NCBI RefSeq assembly: GCF_000173075.1
Contig: NZ_ABVL01000008.1
Coordinates: 62,001-126,000 of the forward strand
Source of the DNA: Chthoniobacter flavus Ellin428
GTDB taxonomy: Bacteria; Verrucomicrobiota; Verrucomicrobiia; Chthoniobacterales; Chthoniobacteraceae
DNA: 64,000 bases
Reading direction: 5' to 3'
The position numbers and the translations under genes are program-made. Under the pieces are notes generated by a model. The model was given only the letters and a program-made list of their open reading frames with translations, was not told the DNA's origin and made no database searches. Below are positions 1 to 9,200 of this stretch, in pieces. Position 1 is the first letter of the stretch. Every line of letters begins with the position of its first letter.

Positions 1-202
1 AAATGGGTATAATTACGAAGTATTCTCACTGAAGGCCGCGAATCAAGCATAATTCGAACCTGAAATTGAGATTTTCGGATGTTCCTCACCCACCTGGGAA
101 GAGGCAGTTCCTGAGACCCGCCGTTTTTTTGGGGTGCATCATGGCGCCACTTCGGTTTATTCGCTGCCCTCCAAAGCGATTTTTGCATCCCCCTTTTTCC
201 AA

Positions 203-826
203 ATGTTTACGAGTATGATTCGGGCTGTCGTGTGGTTTTCCCTGGGCGCGCTCCTTGCGGGCATGTGTTTTTTTTATGGAAGACACGGGGCCGAACCGGA
301 GAGCCATCCGCTCACGGTTGAGATTTTGAGAACCGCCTTGAAACGCGAGCCAGTCCGGGTTTCGACTGCAGCGGTGGGAACGAGCGAACGCGGCATCCCC
401 GCAGACGAAGGTGCGGAAAAGGTCCTCCAGATCACGCTGGCCACGCCACCCGCACCGATGGTTTTCCTCTCCGTCCAGGTCGAATATGCGGTGGATGTCG
501 ATTCTGCTCCGGGACTGAGCGTCACGACGGATTCCCAGCGCAAAGTGGTCACGGTGAGCCTACCGCCTCCGCGGGTGGTGAATGTTTCCGAGCAGCCTGA
601 ATCCCTCACGCTGACCTTTGCGCCAAGCACCGAAGCCGAAATCAATCCGATCAAAAACCAAGCGTTGTCGCTGCTCCAACAACGGGCGGTGAGTGTCCGC
701 TGCCTCGACGCCGCGAAGGCACTCTACGCGGCGCGGATCGACGCAATCGCCGGCGCATTCGGATACACGGCACAGGTGGTCTGGGGAACGGTCGGATCTG
801 GCAGCGAGCGCCGTGGGCCGCTCTGA
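203..826 (+). CDS. Membrane-anchored DUF4230-like protein
   Basis: A 207-residue protein with one N-terminal membrane segment (about residues 8-28, rich in V, W, F, L and G) followed by a soluble domain. The domain has a stretch reading VTVSLPPPRVVNVS and a helical C-terminal end rich in alanine and glutamine. This order, single anchor then a beta-rich segment with a proline-rich turn, resembles DUF4230 proteins, whose function is unknown. The frame is open from an ATG at 134. I prefer the ATG at 203 (or 215) because the extra 23 residues lie before the membrane segment and look unconserved. The domain would face the outside of the cytoplasmic membrane. The next gene is convergent. The family assignment is by eye only. 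Confidence 0.6.
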   Translation: MFTSMIRAVVWFSLGALLAGMCFFYGRHGAEPESHPLTVEILRTALKREPVRVSTAAVGTSERGIPADEGAEKVLQITLATPPAPMVFLSVQVEYAVDVDSAPGLSVTTDSQRKVVTVSLPPPRVVNVSEQPESLTLTFAPSTEAEINPIKNQALSLLQQRAVSVRCLDAAKALYAARIDAIAGAFGYTAQVVWGTVGSGSERRGPL

Positions 827-974
827 AAAACGCTCCTCCGTCGCGATTCATTTTGCGATGCGCCCCTTGGAGAACAAGACGCATTGCCGTGCGGTTCCAA
901 TGTCCGGTCTCGTACCCCACCGTCCACATCTTCCCGCCAGTGCCTTTTCGCCGGAGCGCGCGTCCCTGCCGCGA

Positions 975-1658
975 TCAGTCTTTCAGCACCGCTCCGGCTC
1001 GGATCGTTTCGATTTCTGCATTCCTAAAACCGAAAATCTCAGCACCGAGATCATAATTGAGGTGGTGACGGCGACCAATCTCCCCGGCTCTTTTGACTAC
1101 CTCGTCCCGCGACACGGTCTGCTTGAACGGTAAAGCGACGAACAGTTTGGAGCCGGGTTGTGGCACATCGAAAACGTAGACGTCGTCAAAAGCAGCCCGG
1201 TAGGTGGTCAACATGTGCCCGTAGAGAGGATTGGAAGATCGCCCCCAAATATTTGCGACCACGATTCCACAAGAATTCAGCGCGCCGCGAACCCTGTTTA
1301 AGAACTCCAGAGTGGCCAAATGTCGCGGTATCGACTCGGCATCAAAGCAGTCCAATATAATGACGTCGTAGCCTGCGCAGACGGAGTCAATGAAGTCTCT
1401 GCCGTCTTCCACATACACACGCATCCTCGGGTCCTCCACAAACCCACAATACGCTTTGGCCACATCGACGACATCCTGATCGAGTTCGACGACATCAATC
1501 GTGGTCTCCGGGAAATGGCGGTGAAAGAATCGGGGAAGCGACCCTCCACCCAGGCCAACGATCAAAACGCGCAGCGGGTTCTGAACAAAAGCGAGAGCCG
1601 CTGGCAGAACCCGGGCGTAAGCCAGCTCGAGATGTCCAGGATCTGTCGCCTTTACCAC
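975..1658 (-). CDS. Spermidine synthase-like methyltransferase fold protein, damaged 5' end
   Basis: The 227 residues from a GTG at 1658 carry the Rossmann core of the spermidine synthase family: glycine-rich VLIVGLGGGSLPRFF, acidic loop VVELDQDVVDVA, and EDGRDFI followed by YDVIILDCFDAESIP. Homologues begin earlier, and the same frame continues upstream with family-like sequence (ILLTENESGLRTLRFG, then GGVSQSVV). No ATG, GTG or TTG exists there until an ATG at 1772, and a TAG at 1754-1752 separates that ATG from the body after six codons. Either translation starts at a rare codon, the gene is dead, or the base is a sequence error. The substrate may be an aminopropyl acceptor or something else; many such proteins in bacteria are not true polyamine synthases. 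Confidence 0.7.
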   Translation of the reverse strand: MVKATDPGHLELAYARVLPAALAFVQNPLRVLIVGLGGGSLPRFFHRHFPETTIDVVELDQDVVDVAKAYCGFVEDPRMRVYVEDGRDFIDSVCAGYDVIILDCFDAESIPRHLATLEFLNRVRGALNSCGIVVANIWGRSSNPLYGHMLTTYRAAFDDVYVFDVPQPGSKLFVALPFKQTVSRDEVVKRAGEIGRRHHLNYDLGAEIFGFRNAEIETIRAGAVLKD

Positions 1659-1772
1659 GCTCTGGGAAACTCCACCTGCGCCAAAGCGAAGAGTGCGTAG
1701 GCCAGACTCATTCTCGGTCAGAAGAATGGGCTGAAATGCGGGAATGCCGGGCTACCAATACTTTTTCACCAT

Positions 1773-2138
1773 GGATCACGTCACGGCAGTATCGGGCGGG
1801 CGATGACTGGTTGCGAGGCCCAAAACCGCTTCGCTCAAAATCGCCCGCCAGCGCGTTTTTCTCGGCCAGGTGCGGTCACAACACGACGAAAACCGGGTGA
1901 TTTTTCGCTCCTCTCGACATCGGTGACGTGGGTGGATGTCGGTGAACGCTCGAGCACTGAAAAATGGGCGTTTTTCGGATGTCGAGGATCGCGAATGTCG
2001 GCGCGGTTCGGCTCGCAGGCAGGCTTTTAACCTCCATAAACAGAGCTGCATTTCGCGGCGTCATTTATGACTTTTTTTTTGAAAGCGCGTATCCGGGATA
2101 CGCGCCTTTCAGGCGCAACCCCTTGGAATCAAGGGGTT
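1773..2138. other. Intergenic stretch without a recognisable gene
   Basis: Short open frames on both strands have no recognisable protein features. The distal part (2070-2138) holds a T9 run and two hairpins next to the tRNA gene. I see no promoter or repeat word that I can defend in the rest. Confidence 0.5.
2081..2138 (-). terminator. Two hairpins just downstream of tRNA-Gly
   Basis: Read on the minus strand, the tRNA is followed at once by a stem of 8 bp (AACCCCTT at 2117-2124 with AAGGGGTT at 2131-2138). A second, almost perfect palindrome follows (GCGCGTATCC at 2085-2094 with its complement at 2096-2105, extended by GAAA/TTTC). No T run follows on the minus strand; the T run at 2072-2080 is on the plus strand. 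A role in termination or 3' processing of the tRNA transcript is likely, but not typical Rho-independent termination. Confidence 0.45.
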
Positions 2139-2214
2139 TGGAGCGGGTGAAGAGACTCGAACTCTCGACATCTTCCTTGGCAAGGAAGTGCTCTACCAAC
2201 TGAGCTACACCCGC
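2139..2214 (-). tRNA. tRNA-Gly (anticodon GCC)
   Basis: The minus strand folds into a complete cloverleaf. The acceptor stem is GCGGGTG with CACCCGC, the D arm has GCTC/GAGC with AGTTGGTA, the anticodon stem CTTCC/GGAAG encloses TTGCCAA, and the T loop TTCGAGT sits on a 5-bp stem. The anticodon is GCC. The 3' CCA is encoded (TGG at 2139-2141 on the plus strand). All positions fit a 76-nt glycine tRNA. Confidence 0.97.
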
Positions 2215-2228
2215 GGTGGAGGACGCGG

Positions 2229-2256
2229 AAGATAGGAAAGTCTGCGGGGGATGCAA
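2229..2256 (-). promoter_or_regulatory. Probable sigma-70-type promoter of tRNA-Gly
   Basis: On the minus strand TTGCAT (2256-2251) and TATCTT (2234-2229) are separated by 16 nt, and the -10 box lies about 14 nt before the first tRNA base. This spacing and position fit a housekeeping promoter. It was found by eye. Confidence 0.5.
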
Positions 2257-2479
2257 GGGTTTTTTCGCATTTCCTTGCAGAATGGTTTTTGGGCACCCGT
2301 TTTTCGGTGGAAAATGGGCACGATTCAACGGCGAATGCACTACTCCAGACCGGTTGGACGCCCCGCAGACAGGGCGGGGTGGACTTTTTCAGGATCATCA
2401 TCAATCTTGGCGCCCTGCGGTCGCCTTCCCATTCCCTGTTCCGCGGAGCAGCGGGCCCGGCTCCGCGCCTTTCAATTTT

Positions 2480-3358
2480 ATGTCTCAACCTATTTGGATC
2501 CTCGGAGCCAGCGGCTACGTCGGCGGCGCTTATCAGCGCCTGCTGGAGTCGCAGGGCGTTCCGTTTCGTGCCCTGCCCCGCACCGACCTCGACTACTATA
2601 ACGTCGACACGCTCACGGCTGCGCTGAAGGAGGCGAAGCCCGCTTTTCTCGTGAATTGCGCGGGTTACACCGGCAAGCCGAACGTCGATGCCTGCGAACT
2701 GCACAAGACCGAGTGTCTGCTGGGCAATGCCATCCTGCCGGGCGTGTTGCGCCAGGCCTGCGAAGCGACTGGCACGCCGTGGGGCCATGTATCCTCAGGT
2801 TGCATTTTCACCGGGCGCCGCCCGGATGGCGGCGGTTTGCGCGAGACCGATGCCCCGAACTTCAGCTTCCGCACGAACAACTGCTCCTTCTACAGCGGCA
2901 GCAAGGCGCTCGGCGAAGAAGTGCTCGCTGGGGCGGACAATTGCTTCATCTGGCGCCTGCGCATTCCGTTCAACGAAGTCGATTCGCCGCGCAATTACCT
3001 CACCAAGCTGATGCGCTACGACCGCCTGCTGGAAGCGGAAAATTCACTCTCGCAGCTCGAAGAATTCGTCCGTGCCACCTGGGAGTGCTGGGAAAAGCGC
3101 GTGCCTTTCGGCATCTACAACGTGACCAACCCTGGCGCGGTGACCACGCGGGAAGTCGTCGACCTCATCAAGAAGAGCGGCGTGTCGAACAAAGACTTCC
3201 AGTTCTTCAGCAGCGAGTCGGACTTTATGCAAAAAGCCGCGAAAACCCCGCGGTCGAATTGCGTGCTCGATAGCTCGAAGCTCCTGACTTGCAGCATCGT
3301 GATGAGCGAAGTGCACGACGCCATCGCCAAGGCGCTCAAGAACTGGAAGGCGGCCTGA
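2480..3358 (+). CDS. NRS/ER-like dTDP-4-keto-rhamnose epimerase/reductase (RmlD family)
   Basis: This 292-residue extended short-chain dehydrogenase has the NAD(P) glycine motif G9xxG12xxG15 and the catalytic YxxxK pair at Y138 and K142. The segment [15 protein letters not shown] (59-73), the SSGCIFTG motif and the ending with TNPG and APRSN-like stretches match plant NRS/ER (UER1) and the reductase half of RHM more than typical bacterial RmlD. In those enzymes one protein does both 3,5-epimerisation and 4-reduction. It is the first gene of an operon with rmlB and rmlA (5-nt gap, then ATGA overlap), and no rmlC is present in the window. I infer that it may supply both missing steps. The start is the ATG at 2480, which places the glycine motif at the usual distance. 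Confidence 0.85.
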   Translation: MSQPIWILGASGYVGGAYQRLLESQGVPFRALPRTDLDYYNVDTLTAALKEAKPAFLVNCAGYTGKPNVDACELHKTECLLGNAILPGVLRQACEATGTPWGHVSSGCIFTGRRPDGGGLRETDAPNFSFRTNNCSFYSGSKALGEEVLAGADNCFIWRLRIPFNEVDSPRNYLTKLMRYDRLLEAENSLSQLEEFVRATWECWEKRVPFGIYNVTNPGAVTTREVVDLIKKSGVSNKDFQFFSSESDFMQKAAKTPRSNCVLDSSKLLTCSIVMSEVHDAIAKALKNWKAA

Positions 3359-3363
3359 TCATT

Positions 3364-4428
3364 ATGCGTTTGCTCGTTACCGGCGGCGCCGGCTTCATCG
3401 GTTCCAATTTCGTGCTTCAGCAATTGCTGGAGCGCCAGGACGTCGAACGCCTGGTCAATCTCGACAAGCTCACTTACGCGGGGAATCCGGCCAATCTCAC
3501 GCCGGTGGAGAAAGACACACGGCATGTCTTCGTGCAGGGCGATATCGGGGATAGCGATCTCATCGCGAAGCTGCTCGCGGAGCATGCGATCGATGCGGTG
3601 CTGAATTTCGCCGCCGAGTCGCATGTGGATCGCTCGATTGATGGGCCTGAGGCTTTCGTGCAGACGAATGTCGTGGGTACGTTGCGCCTGCTCCAGACGA
3701 CGCGCGCGTACTGGACCAAGCTTGCGCCGGAGAAGAAGAACGCGTTTCGTTTTCTCCACGTCTCGACGGATGAAGTCTACGGCTCGCTGCGTCCGCAGGA
3801 TCCGGCTTTCACCGAAGAAACGCCTTTTGCGCCGAACAGCCCCTACGCCGCGAGCAAGGCAGGCAGCGACCATCTCGTGCGCGCGTTTCATCACACCTAC
3901 GGTCTGCCGGTGCTGACCACCAATTGCTCGAACAACTACGGTCCGCTGCAATTTCCGGAAAAGCTCATCCCGCTGATGATCCAGAATGCACTCGAAGGCC
4001 GCGCGCTGCCGATCTACGGCGATGGCATGAATGTGCGCGACTGGCTCTATGTGCGCGATCATTGCACGGCGATTCGCCTCGTGCTCGACCGCGGCCGGGT
4101 GGGCGAGACCTACAATGTCGGCGGCTTGAATGAGCAGCCGAATCTTGCGGTGGTAGACACGCTCTGCGCGCTGCTCGATGAGTTGCATCCGCGGACCGAT
4201 GGGAAGTCTTACACCACGCTGAAGACCTTCGTCGCCGACCGCCCCGGCCATGATCGCCGCTATGCTATCGATTGTGCGAAGATCACGCGCGAGCTCGGCT
4301 GGCAACCCGCGGAATCCTTTACCACCGGCCTGCGCAAAACGGTCGAATGGTACCTGGCCAATCGCGAATGGTGCGCGAACATCTCCAGCGGGAAATACCG
4401 CCAGGAGCGACTCGGAGTTCTCTCATGA
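3364..4428 (+). CDS. rmlB: dTDP-glucose 4,6-dehydratase
   Basis: The 354-residue enzyme converts dTDP-glucose to dTDP-4-keto-6-deoxyglucose. The N-terminal GGAGFIGSN (7-15) binds NAD. STDEVYG (134-140) supplies the family's Thr/Asp/Glu active-site residues, and Y161xxxK165 the catalytic tyrosine. The length equals that of standard RmlB. It starts 5 nt after the epimerase/reductase gene, and its stop overlaps the rmlA start as ATGA, so the three genes are translationally coupled. Confidence 0.95.
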   Translation: MRLLVTGGAGFIGSNFVLQQLLERQDVERLVNLDKLTYAGNPANLTPVEKDTRHVFVQGDIGDSDLIAKLLAEHAIDAVLNFAAESHVDRSIDGPEAFVQTNVVGTLRLLQTTRAYWTKLAPEKKNAFRFLHVSTDEVYGSLRPQDPAFTEETPFAPNSPYAASKAGSDHLVRAFHHTYGLPVLTTNCSNNYGPLQFPEKLIPLMIQNALEGRALPIYGDGMNVRDWLYVRDHCTAIRLVLDRGRVGETYNVGGLNEQPNLAVVDTLCALLDELHPRTDGKSYTTLKTFVADRPGHDRRYAIDCAKITRELGWQPAESFTTGLRKTVEWYLANREWCANISSGKYRQERLGVLS

Positions 4429-5297
4429 AACGCAAAGGCATCATTCTCGCCGGCGGCTCCGGTACGCGGCTTTATCCCGTCACCCGTGCGGTGAGCAAGC
4501 AGCTCATGCCGGTCTACGACAAGCCGATGATCTACTATCCTCTGTCGGTGCTCATGATGGCCGACATCCAGGAGATCCTGATCATCTCCACACCGCACGA
4601 TCTGCCGCAGTTTCGCCGGCTCTTCGGCGATGGAAAGCAATTCGGCCTCGAGATTTCCTACGCCGAACAGCCCAAGCCCGAAGGTCTCGCCCAGGCGTTC
4701 CTCATCGGCGCGGAATTCCTCGGCGACAGTCCCGCGTGCCTCGTCCTCGGCGACAATCTTTTCTACGGCCACGATTTTCAAAAGACCGTCCGCACGGCCT
4801 CGCAGCGCATGGATGGCGCAACGATCTTCGGCTATTACGTTTCGAATCCCGAAGCGTATGGCGTGGTGGAATTCGACGCCGCGGGCAAGGCCATCTCGCT
4901 CGAGGAAAAGCCGAAGATGCCGAAGTCGAAATACGCCGTGCCGGGGCTTTATTTCTACGATTCACAAGTCGTGGAACTGGCTCGTGGGCTCAAGCCCTCC
5001 GCGCGTGGCGAGTTGGAGATCACCGATCTCAACCGCGTGTATCTCGAGCGCCAGCAACTCCACGTCGAAACGCTCGGCCGCGGCCTGGCGTGGCTCGACA
5101 CCGGCACGCACGATTCACTGCTCGAAGCCGCCGATTTCGTCCGCGCGATCCAAAACCGCCAGGGGCTGAAGATTGCCTGTATCGAGGAGATTTCGCTGCT
5201 CAAGGGCTGGATCACGAAGGATCAGCTGCGCACGCTGATTGAGGATCTGGGCAAGACGTCTTACGCGGATTATTTGCGGGCGCTGCTGGGAAGCTGA
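4425..5297 (+). CDS. rmlA: Glucose-1-phosphate thymidylyltransferase
   Basis: The 290-residue nucleotidyltransferase makes dTDP-glucose, the first step of dTDP-L-rhamnose synthesis. The signature GGSGTRLYP near residue 10, the [15 protein letters not shown] stretch and LGDNLFYGH around residue 105 are those of RmlA. The ATG at 4425 overlaps the rmlB stop by four bases. The product would be used for surface polysaccharide. It is the last gene of the operon; a large inverted repeat follows its stop. Confidence 0.95.
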   Translation: MKRKGIILAGGSGTRLYPVTRAVSKQLMPVYDKPMIYYPLSVLMMADIQEILIISTPHDLPQFRRLFGDGKQFGLEISYAEQPKPEGLAQAFLIGAEFLGDSPACLVLGDNLFYGHDFQKTVRTASQRMDGATIFGYYVSNPEAYGVVEFDAAGKAISLEEKPKMPKSKYAVPGLYFYDSQVVELARGLKPSARGELEITDLNRVYLERQQLHVETLGRGLAWLDTGTHDSLLEAADFVRAIQNRQGLKIACIEEISLLKGWITKDQLRTLIEDLGKTSYADYLRALLGS

Positions 5298-5377
5298 TAC
5301 GGCGTCCACGCCGCGCCATGAGGCCGCTGCTCCGTCAGCGCTCACTTCAAGTCACTGAATAGCAAAGGCGAGATTGG

Positions 5378-5734
5378 CAGAGAGCGCGGGGCGCAGATGC
5401 GCGAAGCGCTCCAAAAGCAATGTCATCCTGAGCGGAGCCGGGGAAGCATGGGGCGGAGTCGAAAGCCGAGTCTGCGAGACGCCTATGGGGACTGTGGGCA
5501 AACCTCCATCGTCCCCGGGTTTTCCGTGCGGAGCTGCTTGCGAGATTCGGGCACCCACGCTTCCCAATTATGGCGCAACGAGCGATAACGGGCGCGTGAA
5601 TGCCCGCCAAGCCGTATGGCTCCGCTCGAAAACCCGCGAAAGTCAGAGGTCCTTCGACTCCGCCCATGCTTCCCCGCTCCGCTCAGGATGACTGTTTTTG
5701 GAGCGCTTCGCTCGTCACCGCACCGCGCTCGCGG
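5378..5734. repeat. Large nested inverted repeat between convergent genes
   Basis: Arms of about 80 nt (5378-5461 and 5655-5734) are complementary at most positions. They include a perfect 12-bp end (GCGAAGCGCTCC at 5401 with its complement at 5700) and about 38 of 40 positions around GTCATCCTGAGCGGAGC. The 193-nt interior contains a further 9-bp pair (CGGGTTTTC at 5516, GAAAACCCG at 5628). It fills the gap between the 3' ends of rmlA and the GAF gene, so it may act as a bidirectional terminator or be a non-autonomous mobile element. No target-site duplication was recognised. Confidence 0.8.
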
Positions 5735-5755
5735 AAAGCTAGCGCCGCCCTGCCG

Positions 5756-6208
5756 CTACTCTTGCGGCAATCGCTCGGCCAATGCACCAGCCACTTGCGT
5801 GAGCAGATCGGTCTCCGCTTGCGGCCAGTCGTAGGCGCTCGCTTTGGCAATCCCAATCACCCCACGCAATTTCCCCTGCGCGAGCATTGGGACGGCGAGC
5901 GAACCTTCCATCCCCGTGGCCTTCGCCCCCGGTTTCGCCTGGCCGGAATTATCGGTCTGCAGATTACAAATCGTCACTGCCTCCAAGCGTTGCGCGGCGA
6001 GGCCGGCGATGCCTTTGCCGATCGGCACGGTCTCGACGATTTGCACCACGGGCGGCGGGATGTTTTTGTGCGCGGCAATTTTCAGCACGCCATCGCGCAG
6101 CAGGTGAATAGTGCCAGCCTGGCAGTCAAAATGAATGAGCGCAGCGCCGAGCACGGTGGAGAGATCGCCCGTGGCGACGGCGGACTGGAGATCGGAAGGA
6201 AGGGGCAT
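5756..6208 (-). CDS. GAF-domain protein
   Basis: A 150-residue soluble protein made of a single GAF domain: GTIHLLRDGVLKIAAH, then VPIGKGIAGLAAQ and the later VPMLAQGKLRGVIGIA strand. GAF domains bind small ligands or dimerise. No output domain is attached, so a partner must act if it signals. The start is the ATG at 6208. The frame is open further upstream through the 7-nt tandem repeat, giving a low-complexity leader that I regard as non-genic. It lies 75 nt downstream of the tricorn protease gene on the same strand. Confidence 0.8.
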   Translation of the reverse strand: MPLPSDLQSAVATGDLSTVLGAALIHFDCQAGTIHLLRDGVLKIAAHKNIPPPVVQIVETVPIGKGIAGLAAQRLEAVTICNLQTDNSGQAKPGAKATGMEGSLAVPMLAQGKLRGVIGIAKASAYDWPQAETDLLTQVAGALAERLPQE

Positions 6209-6212
6209 GGGA

Positions 6213-6251
6213 GAACATCCAACATCCAACGCCCAACATCCAACATCCAAT
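6213..6251 (-). repeat. Heptad word repeat (AACATCC family), single arm
   Basis: Five consecutive 7-nt units, AACATCC, AACATCC, AACGCCC, AACATCC, AACATCC, then AAT. On the minus strand the array ends 4 nt before the ATG of the GAF gene, so it forms that gene's leader. The complementary arm seen in the other copy (62312-62459) is absent here. The preceding gene stops at 6284, leaving no room for a full hairpin. Confidence 0.85.
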
Positions 6252-6283
6252 TTTCGCTGCCACGGCGCCGCTACAGCACTCGC

Positions 6284-9200
6284 TCACTTCCCCGCACGAT
6301 TCGGATACGGCGGCTTCGGCGGCGAGGGCGGGGTGGCGGCCATTTCTTTTTGCACCTCTTCGATGGCGCGTTCGAGTTGCGGGTCGTGGCCTTGGGCGAG
6401 TTCGGCGGGGTCGTCGAGCACGGGGATGTCGGGGTCGACGCCGTGACCTTCGATGATCCATTTGCCGGACGTGTCGTAGATGCTGAACGTCGGCACAGTG
6501 ACGTGGCCGCCGTCGATCAAGCTCGGCGCGCCGGTCATGCCGATGAGGCCGCCCCAGGTGCGTGTACCGATGATCGGCCCGAGTTTGTTTTCGCGGAAGA
6601 GCCACGGGAAACAGTCGCCGCCTGAGCCGCTCCAGCCATTGGTCAGCATGACCTTCGGCCCGACCTGCGCGATGTACGGCGTCTGCCAATCGCGCCCGTC
6701 GCGCACGCCCCAATAGTTCGTCACCCGGCGACCGAGCAGCTCGATGAAACGGTCGGGAATTTGTCCGCCGGAATTCCAGCGTTCGTCGACGATGAGTCCC
6801 TTCTTGGCGACCTGCGCGCGGAATTGCTGGTAGAGCTCGCTCTGCCCGTCGGCGCCGGTGTTCTTCACATAAATATAGCCGATCGTGCCGCCGCTCGCCG
6901 CATCGACGCGCCGGCGGTTCGCCTCAACCCACGCTTTGTGGCGCAGCGCCGTTTCGCTGCCGAGCGTTTGCACGAGCACGTTGCGGCTGCCTTCCATGTT
7001 CGGCTTGTCGTTCACCGTGAGCATCACGGCCTTGTCGCCGAGCCCCTGGAAGGCGGCCCACGGATCCTGTTTCGTATCGAGCGGGCGACCGTCCACGGCG
7101 AGGAGCCAGTCGCCTTCGTGGACATTCACGCCGGGCTGCATCAACGGCGAACGCACATTGTCCCACGGCGCAGCGATGATGATGTGCGCGATGCGATATG
7201 CACCCTGCTCGAGCGCATAATCGCAACCGAGATAACCCACACTGCGCGTCGGGCCGTCGTCGAAGTCACCGCCGCCGCGATAGGTGTGCGAGCAATTCAG
7301 CTCGCCGAGCAATTCGCCGAGCAGATGGTTCACATCGCTGCGGGTTACGGCGCCTTCGAGTATCCTCCCGTAACGCGTGCGCATCTTCTGCCAATCCACG
7401 CCGTGCATGTGCGGGTCGTAGAAAAAGTCGCGCTCAATCCGCCAGGCGTCGTTGAAGATCTGGCGCCATTCCGCGGGCGGATCGATCTGTTCCTCGATGC
7501 TGCCCACGGCGAGCGGTTTGTCGATCCGCTGGCCTTCCAGCACATTGATGATGCCCCACTGATCCCCTTTCTTGACCAGCAGCTTCTTGCCATCGGCCGA
7601 AAGATCGGCGCCGCCGCAATCGTCGAGAATCATCTTCTCATCGCGCTTCTCGAGATCCCAGAAAGAGAGCGGCGCGTTGCCCTTGCGCGAGCCGACGCGC
7701 GGCGGCCAGCGGAAAATCACCTTGCCCGGCACGGCCATGAGATTGTCGAAATGTCCACCGCCCGCCGGCAGCACCACGCCGCGCGCTTCGATGTTATCGA
7801 AGTCGATGACCAGTGGTTTCGGCTTGAGCGGAAACTGGCGCGCGAGCCGCATCCCCTGGCGCCCGTCGCCGGCAGGCGCGTTCTCCGTCGACGGCTTCTG
7901 TTCCTCGATCGCGGTGTCGCTGGCCGGTTTTTCCGGTTTGTCTTTCTTCGGCTCGCTCTGCTTTGGTTGCGCCTCGTCCTTCTTATCCTTCGCAGGCTCG
8001 GGCTTTTTCTCCTCGGTCTTTTCCGGCACGGGCGGCTCGCGGCGCACCGGTTCTTCATCGTCGCGCGGGCCGAGCGGCGAGGGCACGTCCTTGCGCAATG
8101 GGAGAGCGACGAGGCTCTCGCCGTTGGTGTAGATCCACGTGTTATCCGACTCGCTGTAGATCGGCTCAAAGACGCGTTTCGAGCGGTAATAGAGATACCG
8201 GCCATCCGGATCGAAGACCGGCATGTCGTCGTCGTAGAAACCGCTCGTCGCCGCCAGCTCGCGCTTTTCATGCGTGTCGTAGACGACGATCGCCGATTGC
8301 CGATTCTCGCGATCCGCCGCGTAAGTGAACCAGCGGCTGTCCGAAGACCAGCTCACGCGGAAGCGCGCGAGATCGCCCTCGTAGGCCCAAAGCTGACGGC
8401 CCACTTCCGTCACCTGCTTCGTCTCCATGTCGTAGAGATGAATACGCATCGCCTGGTCGACGAAGACGATCTTCTTCGCATCGGGCGACCATTGCGGCTG
8501 GTAGCGGAAACCTCGCCCGAGATGCGTGAGCGTTTCCTCACCGCCGGCCTTGTCGGAAGGACGAATCGTCAGCTCATACTCGCCCGTCTTGTCGCTGAAA
8601 TACGCGATCCAGCGGCCATCCGGCGACCAAGCGGGGTTGCGCTCGGCGACGCCGCTCGTGGACGTGATGTCGCGCACGATGCCGTGCTCCGCCGGCACGC
8701 TGAAGATATCGCCGCGGGCCTCGAAAAGCGCGCGCTTACCCGTCGGCGAGATCGCCGCGTTGCGCACGTAGCCGGCGACGTTTTGCACGCGCGGCCGCAG
8801 CGTGGCGCGATCCGTGGCGACCTTGATTTTCACTTCGTGCATCTGCTCCGTGCCGAGGTCGAGCACGTAGAGGCGGCCATCGTTTTCGAAGACGAGATCA
8901 TCCGGCCCGACGCTCGGAAAATGCACATCGGACTCCGTGAAATGCGTGACCTCGCGCGTCTCCTTGGTGCGCGTGTTGTAAGCCCAGATGTTATCGCGCT
9001 CATGCTCGTCGCGATCGGAGATGAAATAGAGCGTCTCGCCGTGCCACATCGGCTGCGAATCATTTGCCTCGTTATGCGTCACGTTCTCCGCCGTCTTCTT
9101 TTCCAGGTCGAAGAGCCAGATATCCGGTGCCATGCCGCCGCGATAGCGCTTCCACGTCGCGAAATCGGTGGAGATGGGCGTGAACGCCAGCGTGTGGCCA

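Noticed and set aside
2070-2080. Plus-strand terminator because of a T9 run
   Set aside because: The hairpin lies after the T run on the plus strand, the wrong order, and no plus-strand gene ends here.
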